A stretch of 64,000 nucleotides of DNA from Polluticoccus soli (GTDB lineage Bacteria; Bacteroidota; Bacteroidia; Chitinophagales; Chitinophagaceae): NCBI RefSeq assembly GCF_029269745.1, contig NZ_JARJHT010000001.1, positions 496,001 through 560,000 of the forward strand, in the 5' to 3' direction. The translations under genes and the position numbers were made by a program. Shown here piece by piece: positions 52,620 through 61,856 of the stretch. The notes beneath the pieces are model-generated. The model was not told where the DNA came from. It saw nothing but the letters and a program-made list of their open reading frames with translations, and did no database searches. Every line of letters begins with the position of its first letter. Within the stretch, counting starts at the first letter, position 1.

Positions 52620-53993
52620 ATGCAAGTTTGGAACGACTACTTATCTCAAAACAAACAACGCTTTCTCGATGAACTGCTTGATTTGTTACGTATTCCATCG
52701 GTTAGCGCCGACAGCAAATACAAAGAAGATGTTGCGCGCTGTGCTGAAGCAGTGAAACAAAGTCTGCTTAATGCAGGTTGCGATAATGCAGAAGTTTGTC
52801 CAACCGCCGGCCACCCCATTGTGTATGGAGAGAAAATGATCGATCCGTCTTTACCTACTGTGTTAGTTTACGGTCACTATGATGTTCAACCAGCCGATCC
52901 GCTGGATCTATGGCACAGTGGTCCCTTTGAGCCTGTAATCAAGGACGAAAAGATCTATGCCCGTGGCGCTTGCGATGACAAAGGCCAGATGTTTATGCAC
53001 GTAAAGGCTCTGGAAGTAATGACAAAAACCAATACCCTTGCCTGCAATATTAAATTCATGATCGAAGGAGAGGAAGAAGTGGGTTCTGTAAACCTTGGCA
53101 AGTTTCTTGAGGGCAATAAAGAAAAACTGAAAGCAGACATCGTACTTGTATCAGATACTTCGATGATCAGCATGGAGCATCCTTCATTAGAAACCGGGCT
53201 CCGCGGCCTTGCTTATATGGAAGTTGAGGTAACTGGCCCTAACCGCGATCTTCATAGCGGTGTTTATGGCGGTGCTGTAGCTAATCCAATAAACATCCTT
53301 TGCAAAATGATCGCATCATTGCACGATGAGAACAATCATATTACCATTCCGGGCTTTTATGACAAGGTACAGGAACTAAGCGAAGCTGACCGCAAAGCGC
53401 TTAACAACGCTCCCTTCGATCCCGAAGAATACAAAAATGACCTTGGTGTAAAAGCTGTATGGGGAGAAAAGGGATACACCACGCTGGAACGTACAGGCGT
53501 GCGCCCTACTCTGGATGTGAACGGCATTTGGGGCGGCTATACAGGAGAAGGTGCCAAAACAGTATTGCCGTCTAAAGCCTATGCTAAAATATCTATGAGG
53601 CTGGTGCCAGACCAGACTTCACACGAGATCGCCAAAATGTTCCAGCAACATTTTGAGAGTATTGCCCCCGATTACGTACATGTGAAAGTCACCGAGCATC
53701 ATGGAGGCGAACCCGTAGTTACCCCGACCGACTCAGCTGCATACAAAGCCGCTGCGGAGGCCATTAAAACCTCGTTTGGCAAAGAGCCCATCCCTACGCG
53801 CGGCGGTGGAAGTATTCCTATTATTGCCCTTTTTGAGAAGATCCTTGGTTTAAAGACGGTGCTTTTCGGATTCGGATTGGATAATGATAACATCCATTCG
53901 CCAAACGAGAAGTATGACGTATTCAACTATTTTAAAGGTATCGAGACACTTCCCTATTTCCATAAGTACTTTGCCGAAATGAGCAAGAACTAG
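52620..53993 (+). CDS. M20 family dipeptidase
   Basis: 457 residues from ATG 52620. Zinc ligands and catalytic residues are complete: VYGHYDVQPADP, ARGACDDKGQ, IEGEEEVGSVN, VSDTSM and, in the lid domain, NRDLHSGVYGG. The C-terminal His lies in DNIHSPNEKYDV. Relatives hydrolyse dipeptides, including carnosine-like ones. No signal peptide, so cytoplasmic. The lid domain (about 190-330) shows the family dimerisation surface. Confidence 0.93.
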   Translation: MQVWNDYLSQNKQRFLDELLDLLRIPSVSADSKYKEDVARCAEAVKQSLLNAGCDNAEVCPTAGHPIVYGEKMIDPSLPTVLVYGHYDVQPADPLDLWHSGPFEPVIKDEKIYARGACDDKGQMFMHVKALEVMTKTNTLACNIKFMIEGEEEVGSVNLGKFLEGNKEKLKADIVLVSDTSMISMEHPSLETGLRGLAYMEVEVTGPNRDLHSGVYGGAVANPINILCKMIASLHDENNHITIPGFYDKVQELSEADRKALNNAPFDPEEYKNDLGVKAVWGEKGYTTLERTGVRPTLDVNGIWGGYTGEGAKTVLPSKAYAKISMRLVPDQTSHEIAKMFQQHFESIAPDYVHVKVTEHHGGEPVVTPTDSAAYKAAAEAIKTSFGKEPIPTRGGGSIPIIALFEKILGLKTVLFGFGLDNDNIHSPNEKYDVFNYFKGIETLPYFHKYFAEMSKN

Positions 53994-54053
53994 GATTTGA
54001 GCTATGAAAAATGATATTTCTGTATTACATTTATAACCCAAACGGAAGACCTG

Positions 54054-54296
54054 ATGAAAAAATATATAGCGGCTTTTACGTCCGGCATTTTTACGCTTGC
54101 AATATTTAGTGCCACACTGTTTAGTGCTTGTACCAAGGAGAAATGTATCAGCGAAGCGCTGAAAGCAAAACATCAGGCTGATAAGTGTCCGACAACGTGT
54201 CCAGGTGTTATTGGTTGTGATGGTAAAAAATATTGTACAAGCTGCGAGGCCTATAAAGCCGGCAATACGTATCTGCGTCAGAACACAAATAAATAA
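54054..54296 (+). CDS. Small lipoprotein with Kazal-like domain
   Basis: 80 residues. A signal with lipobox FSAC (Cys26) is followed by a compact Cys-rich region: CPTTCPGVIGCDGKKYCTSCEAYKAG, which follows the Kazal pattern C-P-x-C...GCDGKxYxxxCEAxxAG. The last Kazal Cys is missing and an extra Cys (YCTSC) is present. Kazal domains inhibit serine proteases, so it may be an outer-membrane-anchored inhibitor. The assignment rests on pattern alone. Terminator directly after. Confidence 0.7.
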   Translation: MKKYIAAFTSGIFTLAIFSATLFSACTKEKCISEALKAKHQADKCPTTCPGVIGCDGKKYCTSCEAYKAGNTYLRQNTNK

Positions 54297-54302
54297 TACT
54301 TC

Positions 54303-54352
54303 ATTTTAAAATAAAAAAGGCGGTCTAATGACCGCCTTTTTTATTTTAAAAT
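54303..54352 (+). terminator. Very long two-way terminator after the Kazal-like gene
   Basis: 23-bp perfect stem around TAAT. The core is AAGGCGGTC with GACCGCCTT, extended by A/T tracts that pair with each other. Confidence 0.93.
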
Positions 54353-54416
54353 ATACAGGATTAATACAACAAACACAATATTTTTTTTCCCGTTTGGATA
54401 ACTGACATTTGTAAGC

Positions 54417-55109
54417 ATGAAGGCTCCGAAGATAATTGTAGCGATAGACGGTTATTCCTCATGCGGCAAGAGTACGCTGGCAAGGCAACTCGCTGCAAAG
54501 CTTGGGTACAACTACATAGATAGCGGCGCCATGTATCGCGCGATAACGCTCTATTTTTTGCGAAATGGTGTTAATATCCGCGACAAAGAACAAGTAGCGG
54601 AGGCTCTCTCGAACATTCATCTGACATTTGTTTTCAATGAACATACAGGTAAGTCCGAAATATGCCTGAATGAAGAAAATGCGGAACACCAGATACGCGA
54701 TATGCTGGTAGCGGAAAAGGTGAGTGAAATTGCAGCTATACGGGAGGTGCGCAGTTTTGCGGTGGCACAGCAAAAACAAATGGGCAAGAAAAAGGGCATC
54801 GTGATGGATGGCCGTGATATAGGCACAGTAGTATTTCCGGATGCAGAACTTAAAGTATTTATGACGGCGGAGCCCGATATACGTGTTATGCGCCGCTACG
54901 ATGAGCTGGTAGCAACCAATCCTAGCATTACCATAGATGAGGTAAAACATAACCTTGAACTTCGTGACTATATCGACAGCAACCGTGAAGAGTCTCCGTT
55001 ACGACAGGCTGAAGATGCCATAGTACTTGACAACAGTGTACTTACCCGTGAAGAACAGTTGCATAAAGTAATAGATTGGGTAAAAGAACGAGCTAGCGTC
55101 ATAGCTTGA
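54417..55109 (+). CDS. cmk: (d)CMP kinase
   Basis: 230 residues. It phosphorylates CMP and dCMP. P-loop IDGYSSCGKSTLARQLA (about 9-25), YIDSGAMYRAITLYFL, the CMP-binding GRDIGTVVFPDA, and LRDYIDSNREESPLRQAEDAIVLDNS. The length is typical. Preceded and followed by terminators. Confidence 0.96.
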   Translation: MKAPKIIVAIDGYSSCGKSTLARQLAAKLGYNYIDSGAMYRAITLYFLRNGVNIRDKEQVAEALSNIHLTFVFNEHTGKSEICLNEENAEHQIRDMLVAEKVSEIAAIREVRSFAVAQQKQMGKKKGIVMDGRDIGTVVFPDAELKVFMTAEPDIRVMRRYDELVATNPSITIDEVKHNLELRDYIDSNREESPLRQAEDAIVLDNSVLTREEQLHKVIDWVKERASVIA

Positions 55110-55134
55110 CAAAATACTTTTTCACTTATTTTTG

Positions 55135-55157
55135 AACCTGCACTGCAGGTTTTTTTT
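55135..55157 (+). terminator. Terminator after cmk
   Basis: AACCTG pairs with CAGGTT around CACTG, followed by eight T. It lies inside the possible N-terminal extension of the next frame and favours the later start. Confidence 0.75.
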
Positions 55158-55173
55158 ATTTCAACACTGCCTC

Positions 55174-56862
55174 ATGACCAACTACGAAATTGCTGACCAT
55201 TTTTCGCTGCTGTCAAAATTGATGGACATACATGGCGAGAATTCTTTCAAGTCGAAATCATATAGCATAGCCGCATTTAACATCGAGAAGCTGCCTGTAG
55301 AGATCGAAGACATGGATGACTCACAGCTATTTAGCCAGAAAGGAATTGGTGAAAGTACGGGTAAAAAGATTCGTGAGATACAACAGAGCGGAAAACTAGA
55401 CGCGCTGGAGAAAATCATGTCAACAACGCCACTGGGAGTATTGGAAATGCTGCACATCAAAGGTCTGGGACCCAAAAAAATATCAGTGATATGGAAAGAG
55501 ATGGGTATCGAAACCTTAGGGGAACTTGAATATGCATGTAATGAGAACCGCCTGGCTGCCATCAAGGGCTTTGGTGCAAAAACACAGGACGGGGTACTTC
55601 AAAGTATCTCATATTATCGTAAGAACCAGGGCTTTCACTTGTGGGCAGATGTTGAGGAAACTGCAATACACCTGGTGATACAGCTCCAAAAAACATTTAC
55701 TGGCAACCTGTTTGCCCTGACCGGCGACATGCGAAGGCAAAATGAGGTAGTAGAATTTGTCGAGATCGTAAGTGACATCACAAAGGAAACTGCCATCAGG
55801 CAGTTTGAAGCGATTGCAGACACGGTTGTGGAAGAAGATCCCAATAACCTGCTCATAATACGCATACCAGAGCAACCGGTTATTAAGTTTCACTTGTGCA
55901 ACACGGCTGCCTTCTATCACACTTTGTTTGCTACAACGGGTAGCAGTGAATTCATGAAGGCTTTTCTTGAAAAATACACTCTCCCTGCAACACCCGAAAA
56001 CGAGGAGGTCATTTTCACGCAAAACAACCTTTCCTATATTCAACCAGCGATGCGGGAAACTGCGGGCATCCTGGACAAGGCTGCGGCGCACACGATGTAT
56101 GATATCATCATGCCTCCAGATATAAAGGGCATCATACATAGCCACTCTACTTGGAGCGATGGCGCAGATACCATTGAAACAATGGCCAAAGCCGCGAGGG
56201 ATAAAGGCCTTGAATACCTGGTGATCAGCGACCACTCAGTGTCTGCATATTATGCCAATGGCCTTTCGCCAGAACGCATTGCAGCGCAACACCAGGAAAT
56301 AGACGCACTAAATGCAAAACTGGCACCATTTAAGATATTTAAGAGCATTGAGGCCGACATTCTTGGAGATGGCAGCCTCGACTATAACGCCAATATTTTG
56401 AACACCTTCGATCTTGTTATCGCTTCGGTACACAGCAATTTGAAAATGATGTTGGAAAAAGCAATGAGCCGGGTGATAGCCGCAGTTCAAAATCCGTTTA
56501 CGACAATCCTGGGACACCCAACGGGCCGTTTATTATTATCGCGGGAAGGCTATCCTATTGATCATAAGATGGTGATAGATGCATGTGCGGCACACGACGT
56601 GGTGATCGAAATAAACGCGCACCCTAGAAGGTTAGATATTGACTGGCGCTGGATAGAGTATGCTATGGAAAAAGGAGTATTGTTATCCATCGACCCTGAT
56701 GCCCACTCTGTAGCAGGCTATCACGATGTTTATTATGGTGTGATGGCCGCTCAAAAAGGCGGTCTTACTGCCCGTCATAACCTTAGCAGCTTTTCTTTAA
56801 AAGAGTTTGAAGAATTCCTGGCCAAATACACAGCTAAAAAGCAAACTAAAGCGGTAGCTTAA
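55174..56862 (+). CDS. PolX-like protein with intact PHP domain but degenerate polymerase site
   Basis: 562 residues from ATG 55174. Helix-hairpin-helix motifs KGIGESTGKKI (56-66), KGLGPKK (96-102) and KGFGAKT (131-137) start the PolX module. The polymerase region follows, but at its active site TGDMRRQNEVVEFVEIVSD (183-201) replaces GSxRR...GDxDxL, and IKFHLC (237-242) replaces the VDxR strand: all three metal-binding Asp are absent. The PHP domain (315-555) keeps its ligands: HSHSTWSDG (322-330), SDHS (352-355), IEADI, ASVHS, GHPTG, INAHP and DPDAHS. So it is probably a metal-dependent phosphoesterase or 3'-5' nuclease bound to DNA, not a polymerase. Confidence 0.85.
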   Translation: MTNYEIADHFSLLSKLMDIHGENSFKSKSYSIAAFNIEKLPVEIEDMDDSQLFSQKGIGESTGKKIREIQQSGKLDALEKIMSTTPLGVLEMLHIKGLGPKKISVIWKEMGIETLGELEYACNENRLAAIKGFGAKTQDGVLQSISYYRKNQGFHLWADVEETAIHLVIQLQKTFTGNLFALTGDMRRQNEVVEFVEIVSDITKETAIRQFEAIADTVVEEDPNNLLIIRIPEQPVIKFHLCNTAAFYHTLFATTGSSEFMKAFLEKYTLPATPENEEVIFTQNNLSYIQPAMRETAGILDKAAAHTMYDIIMPPDIKGIIHSHSTWSDGADTIETMAKAARDKGLEYLVISDHSVSAYYANGLSPERIAAQHQEIDALNAKLAPFKIFKSIEADILGDGSLDYNANILNTFDLVIASVHSNLKMMLEKAMSRVIAAVQNPFTTILGHPTGRLLLSREGYPIDHKMVIDACAAHDVVIEINAHPRRLDIDWRWIEYAMEKGVLLSIDPDAHSVAGYHDVYYGVMAAQKGGLTARHNLSSFSLKEFEEFLAKYTAKKQTKAVA

Positions 56863-56900
56863 ATTAGAATTTGCGTGGCTGTTTTTTACTTTTATAGCTG

Positions 56901-58058
56901 ATGCGCTATATTCAGCAACATATCAAGACCATCGTTCGCACTTACGACGGTGCAATGCCGTTGACTTATTTCTTGAAAAACTTTTTCAAGGCAAATCCAA
57001 AATTGGGAAGTCGTGACCGAAAGATATTGAGCGATATGGCTTACAGCTGGTATCGTTGCAGTAAAGGTTTTGACTATGCACTTTCTTTTGAAGAAAAGCT
57101 AAACAGTGCGTTGTTTTTATGTGATACTCAATCGTCGCAAGTATTATCCTTCCTTCCTGAGGCATGGCAACAGGCAAAGACATCCGACGTCTCCGGTCGA
57201 ATTCAATTCCTGGCTGCACAAAACATTGCATTCAATATAGAAAAGCTGGCCCCATTTAAAGCGGAACTATCTGACGGTATCACAAGACTAGGCTGGTTGC
57301 AATCTATACTACAACAACCGCGGTTATTCATCAGGGTTCGCGACAAAGCGCTGGTTCCTGCACTATTGCAGGAACACAGCGTACCTTATGTATGGATGAA
57401 TGAGTCTTGCATGAGCATTGCCAATGGCAGCCCTGTTGACAAGATACTTGTAGAAGACAGCTATGTGGTTCAAGATGCCTCGTCTCAAAAGACCGGAGAC
57501 TATTTTCATCCCCATAGCGGTGAGCGTTGGTGGGATTGTTGCTCCGGAGCTGGTGGTAAATCGCTACTGTTGAAAGACATTAATGGCGATATCGACCTAA
57601 CGGTATCTGATAAACGCGAAACCATTATCCACAACCTATTAGAACGTTTTCGTCAATACGGTCATAAGCGACCCAACGCACAAGTGCTCGACTTAACCAA
57701 TATTGAAAGGATACGAGAAAGCCTGGGAACAAAGCCATTTGACAACATCATATCCGATGTACCATGCACAGGTTCTGGCACATGGGCTCGCACCCCCGAG
57801 CAACTCTATTTTTTTAAACAAGCATCTATCGATGACATCTCAAAACTGCAATTGACGATAGCAACAAACGCAGCCAAACAACTGAAAAGTGGCGGAAACT
57901 TTCTTTATATCACCTGCTCTATATTCAAAAAGGAAAATGAGAACGTTGTTGAGCAGCTGGCACAACAAGCGGGGATGCAGCTAAAGGAACAACACCTTAT
58001 CAACGGCATCGATGATAAAGCTGACAGCATGTTTATTGCAATACTGAAAAAGGACTAA
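56901..58058 (+). CDS. RsmB/NOP-family (Sun-like) RNA m5C methyltransferase
   Basis: 385 residues. The N-terminal part (1-150) is an RNA-binding helical region like the NusB-like part of RsmB, though divergent. The SAM-binding domain has QDASSQKTG, WWDCCSGAGGKSLLL, and the catalytic and release cysteines in SDVPCTGSGTWARTPE and YITCSIFKKENE. It should methylate cytosine-5 in rRNA or tRNA; 16S C967 is the classic RsmB target. The ATG at 56901 is 38 bases after the PolX-like stop. Convergent with the subtilase gene, two bases apart. Confidence 0.85.
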   Translation: MRYIQQHIKTIVRTYDGAMPLTYFLKNFFKANPKLGSRDRKILSDMAYSWYRCSKGFDYALSFEEKLNSALFLCDTQSSQVLSFLPEAWQQAKTSDVSGRIQFLAAQNIAFNIEKLAPFKAELSDGITRLGWLQSILQQPRLFIRVRDKALVPALLQEHSVPYVWMNESCMSIANGSPVDKILVEDSYVVQDASSQKTGDYFHPHSGERWWDCCSGAGGKSLLLKDINGDIDLTVSDKRETIIHNLLERFRQYGHKRPNAQVLDLTNIERIRESLGTKPFDNIISDVPCTGSGTWARTPEQLYFFKQASIDDISKLQLTIATNAAKQLKSGGNFLYITCSIFKKENENVVEQLAQQAGMQLKEQHLINGIDDKADSMFIAILKKD

Positions 58059-58060
58059 GA

Positions 58061-59725
58061 TCAATTTTTTTCCAGTCGAACGGTATGTTTGCGGTCGGCA
58101 TCTGTAACGGTCAGAAAATAGACCCCTACAGGCAACTGTGGTGTCTCAATTGTGAGGTAATGCGTACTTGTATGCAGCACCCTTTTCTCTAAAAGTATTT
58201 TTCTCCCATCCATCGCGGTCAATAGCAGTTCTACCTCCCCACTGTCATGGTACAGCTTCACCGTAAGGTCTTTGGTAAATGGGTTAGGCCAAACGGCTAG
58301 CCAATTGTCTGAGCTAAGTGCCGGGCCTTTGATGCCGAGGAGCTCTTGCGCTTTTTTGAAATCGGGCACGCCATAACCCAAGTGGTTATCCGGCGTAGTA
58401 TAGGCATGAGCGCTTTCAACAATCGCTCTTTTTATCTGGTACGCATTACGGCTTGGAGATGATTGCCAGAGGCAGGCGGCCCACCCCGCTAGCTGTGGGG
58501 TAGCAAAGGAAGTACCATTAATAAAGTTTGCGTTGACACCTGTTGAAAGCACCGCCGCAGGGTTACCAACCATACAAACATCAGGCTTACGGCGACCCGA
58601 AGCATTAGGCCCAAAGCCACTATTGGTGGCAGGTACTTTAAACTCGTTTACAGAACCCACGGTTATGGCACTGTCAGCATCTCCTGGCGTAAGTATATAG
58701 TTCCAACCGCCGCCACCCTCGTTGCCGGCCGAGGCAACGAAGATCATTCCTTTGCTTACAGCCAAATTTGCTGCCTTAGCAGCTACACTTGATTTGCCGT
58801 CGATATCAGCGTATACAAAAGGATAGTAAAATGGATTTGTATACAAGTTATAGCCGAGTGATTCGGTAACAATATCTGCGCCTATGCTATCTGCACGCTC
58901 CGTAGCTGCCAGCATGTTATCGAGCTCGATCTCCTGCTCTTCCAATGCATATTCGGTAATATATAAGGCATATTGCGCATCCGGTGCAGCACCTACAAAT
59001 GTATCCGGCACATACGCTGCAATTGTAGACAAAGAAGAGGTACCGTGCGACGAATACCCATAGACACTATCGGAGTCGTATACAAAATTGCGTTTGTCAA
59101 CCAGGCGACCAGAGTTACGCATGTAGTCAAAAGCCCGGTTAGTATTCACCCAACTAAAACCTTCGTCCAAAACTGCAATGAGCTTTCCTTCACCCCTGAA
59201 ACCATAATTATGAAGATGGTCGCCGTTTACCGTATGAGTCTGATTGTATGTCGTTCCATAAAACGCCGGACTTGCCGAAGTTTTCGCCAGGCCGGAGAGT
59301 TCTGTTTCAGAATCAAATTTACCTTTACCAGTTTGACGATTATGTAAACCGGTGGGATAAGTAGCGATGTGTTTTAGAGCAGCGATATAGGGCTTGCCAT
59401 TCAACAACAATATGTCGGTGGAATCATTGGTCAGTACCACACAATGGTTCAGCCATCGTGATGTAAGGTGCAAAATGCCACCGGTTATGGTGAGTACACT
59501 ATCTATATAATCGGTAGATACCGGTCGATCGGTAGAATCAACTGACAATCCCTGCGCGGTGCGCCTGTCTATTGACCGTTGTGAAAGAAAGGCCTGTGGA
59601 TTGGAAACCGGAGGTGAACCCTGCTTATCTGTAAAACTTACGCGAAAGGCATACTGAGGCTGCGCGAATAATATTTCGCTCTGTACACAAACCAACAAAC
59701 ACAAGAGACTCCCCCACCAACGCAT
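58061..59725 (-). CDS. S8 subtilisin-like protease with type IX (Por) secretion sorting domain
   Basis: 554 residues from ATG 59725. A signal peptide (about 1-22, LFAQP) and a propeptide region with QRSIDRRTAQGL, then the catalytic triad: Asp in IAVLDEGFSW, His in YSSHGTSS and Ser in NGTSFATPQLAGW; the oxyanion Asn is in ASAGNEGGGGW. The last about 85 residues are a type A sorting domain (VWPNPFTKDLTVKL, then LPVGVYFLTVTD), recognised by the type IX machinery after Sec export. It is thus a secreted or surface protease. The start at 59746 would overlap the upstream lipoprotein gene, so 59725 is chosen. Confidence 0.92.
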   Translation of the reverse strand: MRWWGSLLCLLVCVQSEILFAQPQYAFRVSFTDKQGSPPVSNPQAFLSQRSIDRRTAQGLSVDSTDRPVSTDYIDSVLTITGGILHLTSRWLNHCVVLTNDSTDILLLNGKPYIAALKHIATYPTGLHNRQTGKGKFDSETELSGLAKTSASPAFYGTTYNQTHTVNGDHLHNYGFRGEGKLIAVLDEGFSWVNTNRAFDYMRNSGRLVDKRNFVYDSDSVYGYSSHGTSSLSTIAAYVPDTFVGAAPDAQYALYITEYALEEQEIELDNMLAATERADSIGADIVTESLGYNLYTNPFYYPFVYADIDGKSSVAAKAANLAVSKGMIFVASAGNEGGGGWNYILTPGDADSAITVGSVNEFKVPATNSGFGPNASGRRKPDVCMVGNPAAVLSTGVNANFINGTSFATPQLAGWAACLWQSSPSRNAYQIKRAIVESAHAYTTPDNHLGYGVPDFKKAQELLGIKGPALSSDNWLAVWPNPFTKDLTVKLYHDSGEVELLLTAMDGRKILLEKRVLHTSTHYLTIETPQLPVGVYFLTVTDADRKHTVRLEKN

Positions 59726-59732
59726 ACAGAAA

Positions 59733-60497
59733 CTAGTTATGATCAACCGCGCGCATCACTACGCTGGTACCCTTACGGCACCTGTTTGGCTGATCAGGGT
59801 CGTTATTGAAATAAGCTTCAGGGTTGTAGGTCCACCTAATATATTCTTTATACACCAAGCCTATGCCGTCAGCAAATACTTCTTTGCCATAAGTGCGGCT
59901 GGCATGCGCTTCTGGTATACGCTCAGGATCATTCTCTACCCTGTCTACCTGGTTAACGATCAAGGTGTTTGGATAAATAACTTCACCAGTATTAAATGAT
60001 TCACCAACGTTAGAATAGTAGAAATCCCAACCATCATAAAATTTCAGGTCGGCATCGTTGGTAGGCACATAGGAGTTTCCCTTCCATGTAGCTCTTTCCC
60101 TGACAGGGAATATCATTTTCACCTGGCGCAACCCACTCTGTGCCCATTCCAGGTTCACATCGGTTGGGGTAACATACAGTACATCGTGCAGCGTCCAGGA
60201 TTGGCCTGTTAGCTCACGTATGCGGGTATCGATGCGATAAGACAGCCTGCCTTGCGCGTCTGTGAATGTATCGGCTACTGTGTACATCATCTGGTACTTC
60301 TTTACCAGCTTTACGCAAGCTGTATCATACCAGATAGTTGAGTCAACGTTGTACGTGATATATTTACCTTTTTCTAACGGAATGTACCTTGCATTCTCGT
60401 CTGTCAGTTGTGTCACAGGATCCGCCTTTTTGCACGAAAAAATGGACATAGTAGCGAGCACCGCCAGGCATATAAAAGGTAAAATCTTTTTATTCAT
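59733..60497 (-). CDS. Hypothetical lipoprotein
   Basis: 254 residues; family not recognised. The lipobox is SIFSC (Cys22). The rest is beta-rich with YIPLEKGKYITYNVDSTIW and YGKEVFADGIGLVYKEYIRW, a pattern of periplasmic or outer-membrane lipoproteins with an all-beta fold. It ends 7 bases before the subtilase start and is likely co-transcribed with it, so it may help that enzyme or act on the same substrate. No catalytic residue is apparent. Confidence 0.7.
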   Translation of the reverse strand: MNKKILPFICLAVLATMSIFSCKKADPVTQLTDENARYIPLEKGKYITYNVDSTIWYDTACVKLVKKYQMMYTVADTFTDAQGRLSYRIDTRIRELTGQSWTLHDVLYVTPTDVNLEWAQSGLRQVKMIFPVRERATWKGNSYVPTNDADLKFYDGWDFYYSNVGESFNTGEVIYPNTLIVNQVDRVENDPERIPEAHASRTYGKEVFADGIGLVYKEYIRWTYNPEAYFNNDPDQPNRCRKGTSVVMRAVDHN

Positions 60498-60605
60498 AAG
60501 ACTTCAGGTACAGTTATTTCCGTAAATATAACTAAAGAAATGAAACGCAGGTAGTTTTATTACCCCTGAAATCCAATAAAAAGAAGGAAAATATCCGCTG
60601 AAAAA

Positions 60606-61700
60606 CTACAGACCCGAACGTATGATACCGCCACCGATCACATCGTCCCCTTCATAAAATACTGCCGACTGGCCCGGAGCGATACTACTTACTACGTGGT
60701 CAAAATGCACGTGTAGTATATCGCCTTCAGGATACAATTTGCTTTCCGTACCCGGATCTTTGTAGCGGATCTTGGTAGTCGCTTCCATTCCTGTCGGTAT
60801 TTCGGCATACTTGATCAGGTTCAGCCCGCTCACCATCATGCCGCTTTGTTGCAGTTCGTCAGCTTCACCCAGCACCACCGTATTGGTCTCAGGGATGATC
60901 TTAGTAACGAAAACTGGCTTGCCGAGGGCAATATCCAGCCCCTTTCGCTGGCCAATGGTATAAAAAGGATAACCGCGATGCTTTCCGACCACGCTTCCGT
61001 CTGCCAGAACATAGTTGCCCCCTTCTACCTCCGCTTCCAATGTCGGGATACGGTGTTTCAGGAAATTGCGGTAGTCGTTATCTGGAACAAAACAGATCTC
61101 GTAGCTCTCTGCTTTCTTCGAAAGTTCTTTATAACCCATATCAAAGGCCATCTGGCGCACTTCCGTTTTCAGGTAGTCGCCCAACGGGTACAGGCTGCGA
61201 CTCAGGCAATCCTGCCCAAGTCCCCAAAGCACATAGCTCTGGTCTTTGGTCAGGTCTTTGGCCTTAGAAAGTACAAAACGGCTATTTTCTTCACGGACCT
61301 TTACATAGTGACCGGTCGCAATAAAATCGCAGTTAAGAGCATCCGCCCGTTTCAATAGGGCTGCCCACTTAATGTGGGTATTACAAAGTACACATGGATT
61401 GGGTGTGCGCCCTGCCATGTACTCATCAACGAAGTTATTCACCACAAAATCGCCGAATTCTTCGCGTATATCCAGTACATAATGAGGGAAGCCATGTTCA
61501 ACGGCTGCCTGGCGGGCATCGTTGAACGAATCAAGGTTGCAGCAACCAGTTTCCTTTTTGCCGCCACCCGCCGATGCATAGTCCCATGTTTTCATGGTAA
61601 TACCTACAACCTCGTATCCCTGGTGGTGCAGCATAAGGGCCGTAACGGTACTGTCAATACCGCCGCTCATCGCCACCAAAACTTTACCGTTCCTGCTCAT
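60606..61700 (-). CDS. mnmA: tRNA-specific 2-thiouridylase
   Basis: 364 residues. It makes 2-thiouridine at the wobble position of Glu, Gln and Lys tRNAs. PP-loop AMSGGIDST (9-17), GITMKTWDY, the first catalytic Cys in NPCVLCNTHIKW, ATGHYVKV, KDQSYVLWGL, and the second catalytic Cys in YEICFVPDNDYRNFL. The C-terminal beta domain has FYTIGQRKGL. The length is typical. Confidence 0.96.
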   Translation of the reverse strand: MSRNGKVLVAMSGGIDSTVTALMLHHQGYEVVGITMKTWDYASAGGGKKETGCCNLDSFNDARQAAVEHGFPHYVLDIREEFGDFVVNNFVDEYMAGRTPNPCVLCNTHIKWAALLKRADALNCDFIATGHYVKVREENSRFVLSKAKDLTKDQSYVLWGLGQDCLSRSLYPLGDYLKTEVRQMAFDMGYKELSKKAESYEICFVPDNDYRNFLKHRIPTLEAEVEGGNYVLADGSVVGKHRGYPFYTIGQRKGLDIALGKPVFVTKIIPETNTVVLGEADELQQSGMMVSGLNLIKYAEIPTGMEATTKIRYKDPGTESKLYPEGDILHVHFDHVVSSIAPGQSAVFYEGDDVIGGGIIRSGL

Positions 61701-61856
61701 TGTACTTAAAAAAGAACCGCAAAGGTACGAAATATGGGTGAGGCCCCGGTCTCCCTATTATAGATTTTTAACAACTCTTGTGAGTTAACTTTTATTGGGA
61801 AAAATGGGTCAAAACATTAGCCTTCTTATTAAACATTCAGTTATTTTTGGCCGCCA

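Noticed and set aside
55132-55173. N-terminal extension of the PolX-like protein
   Set aside because: It contains the cmk terminator and adds non-family residues.
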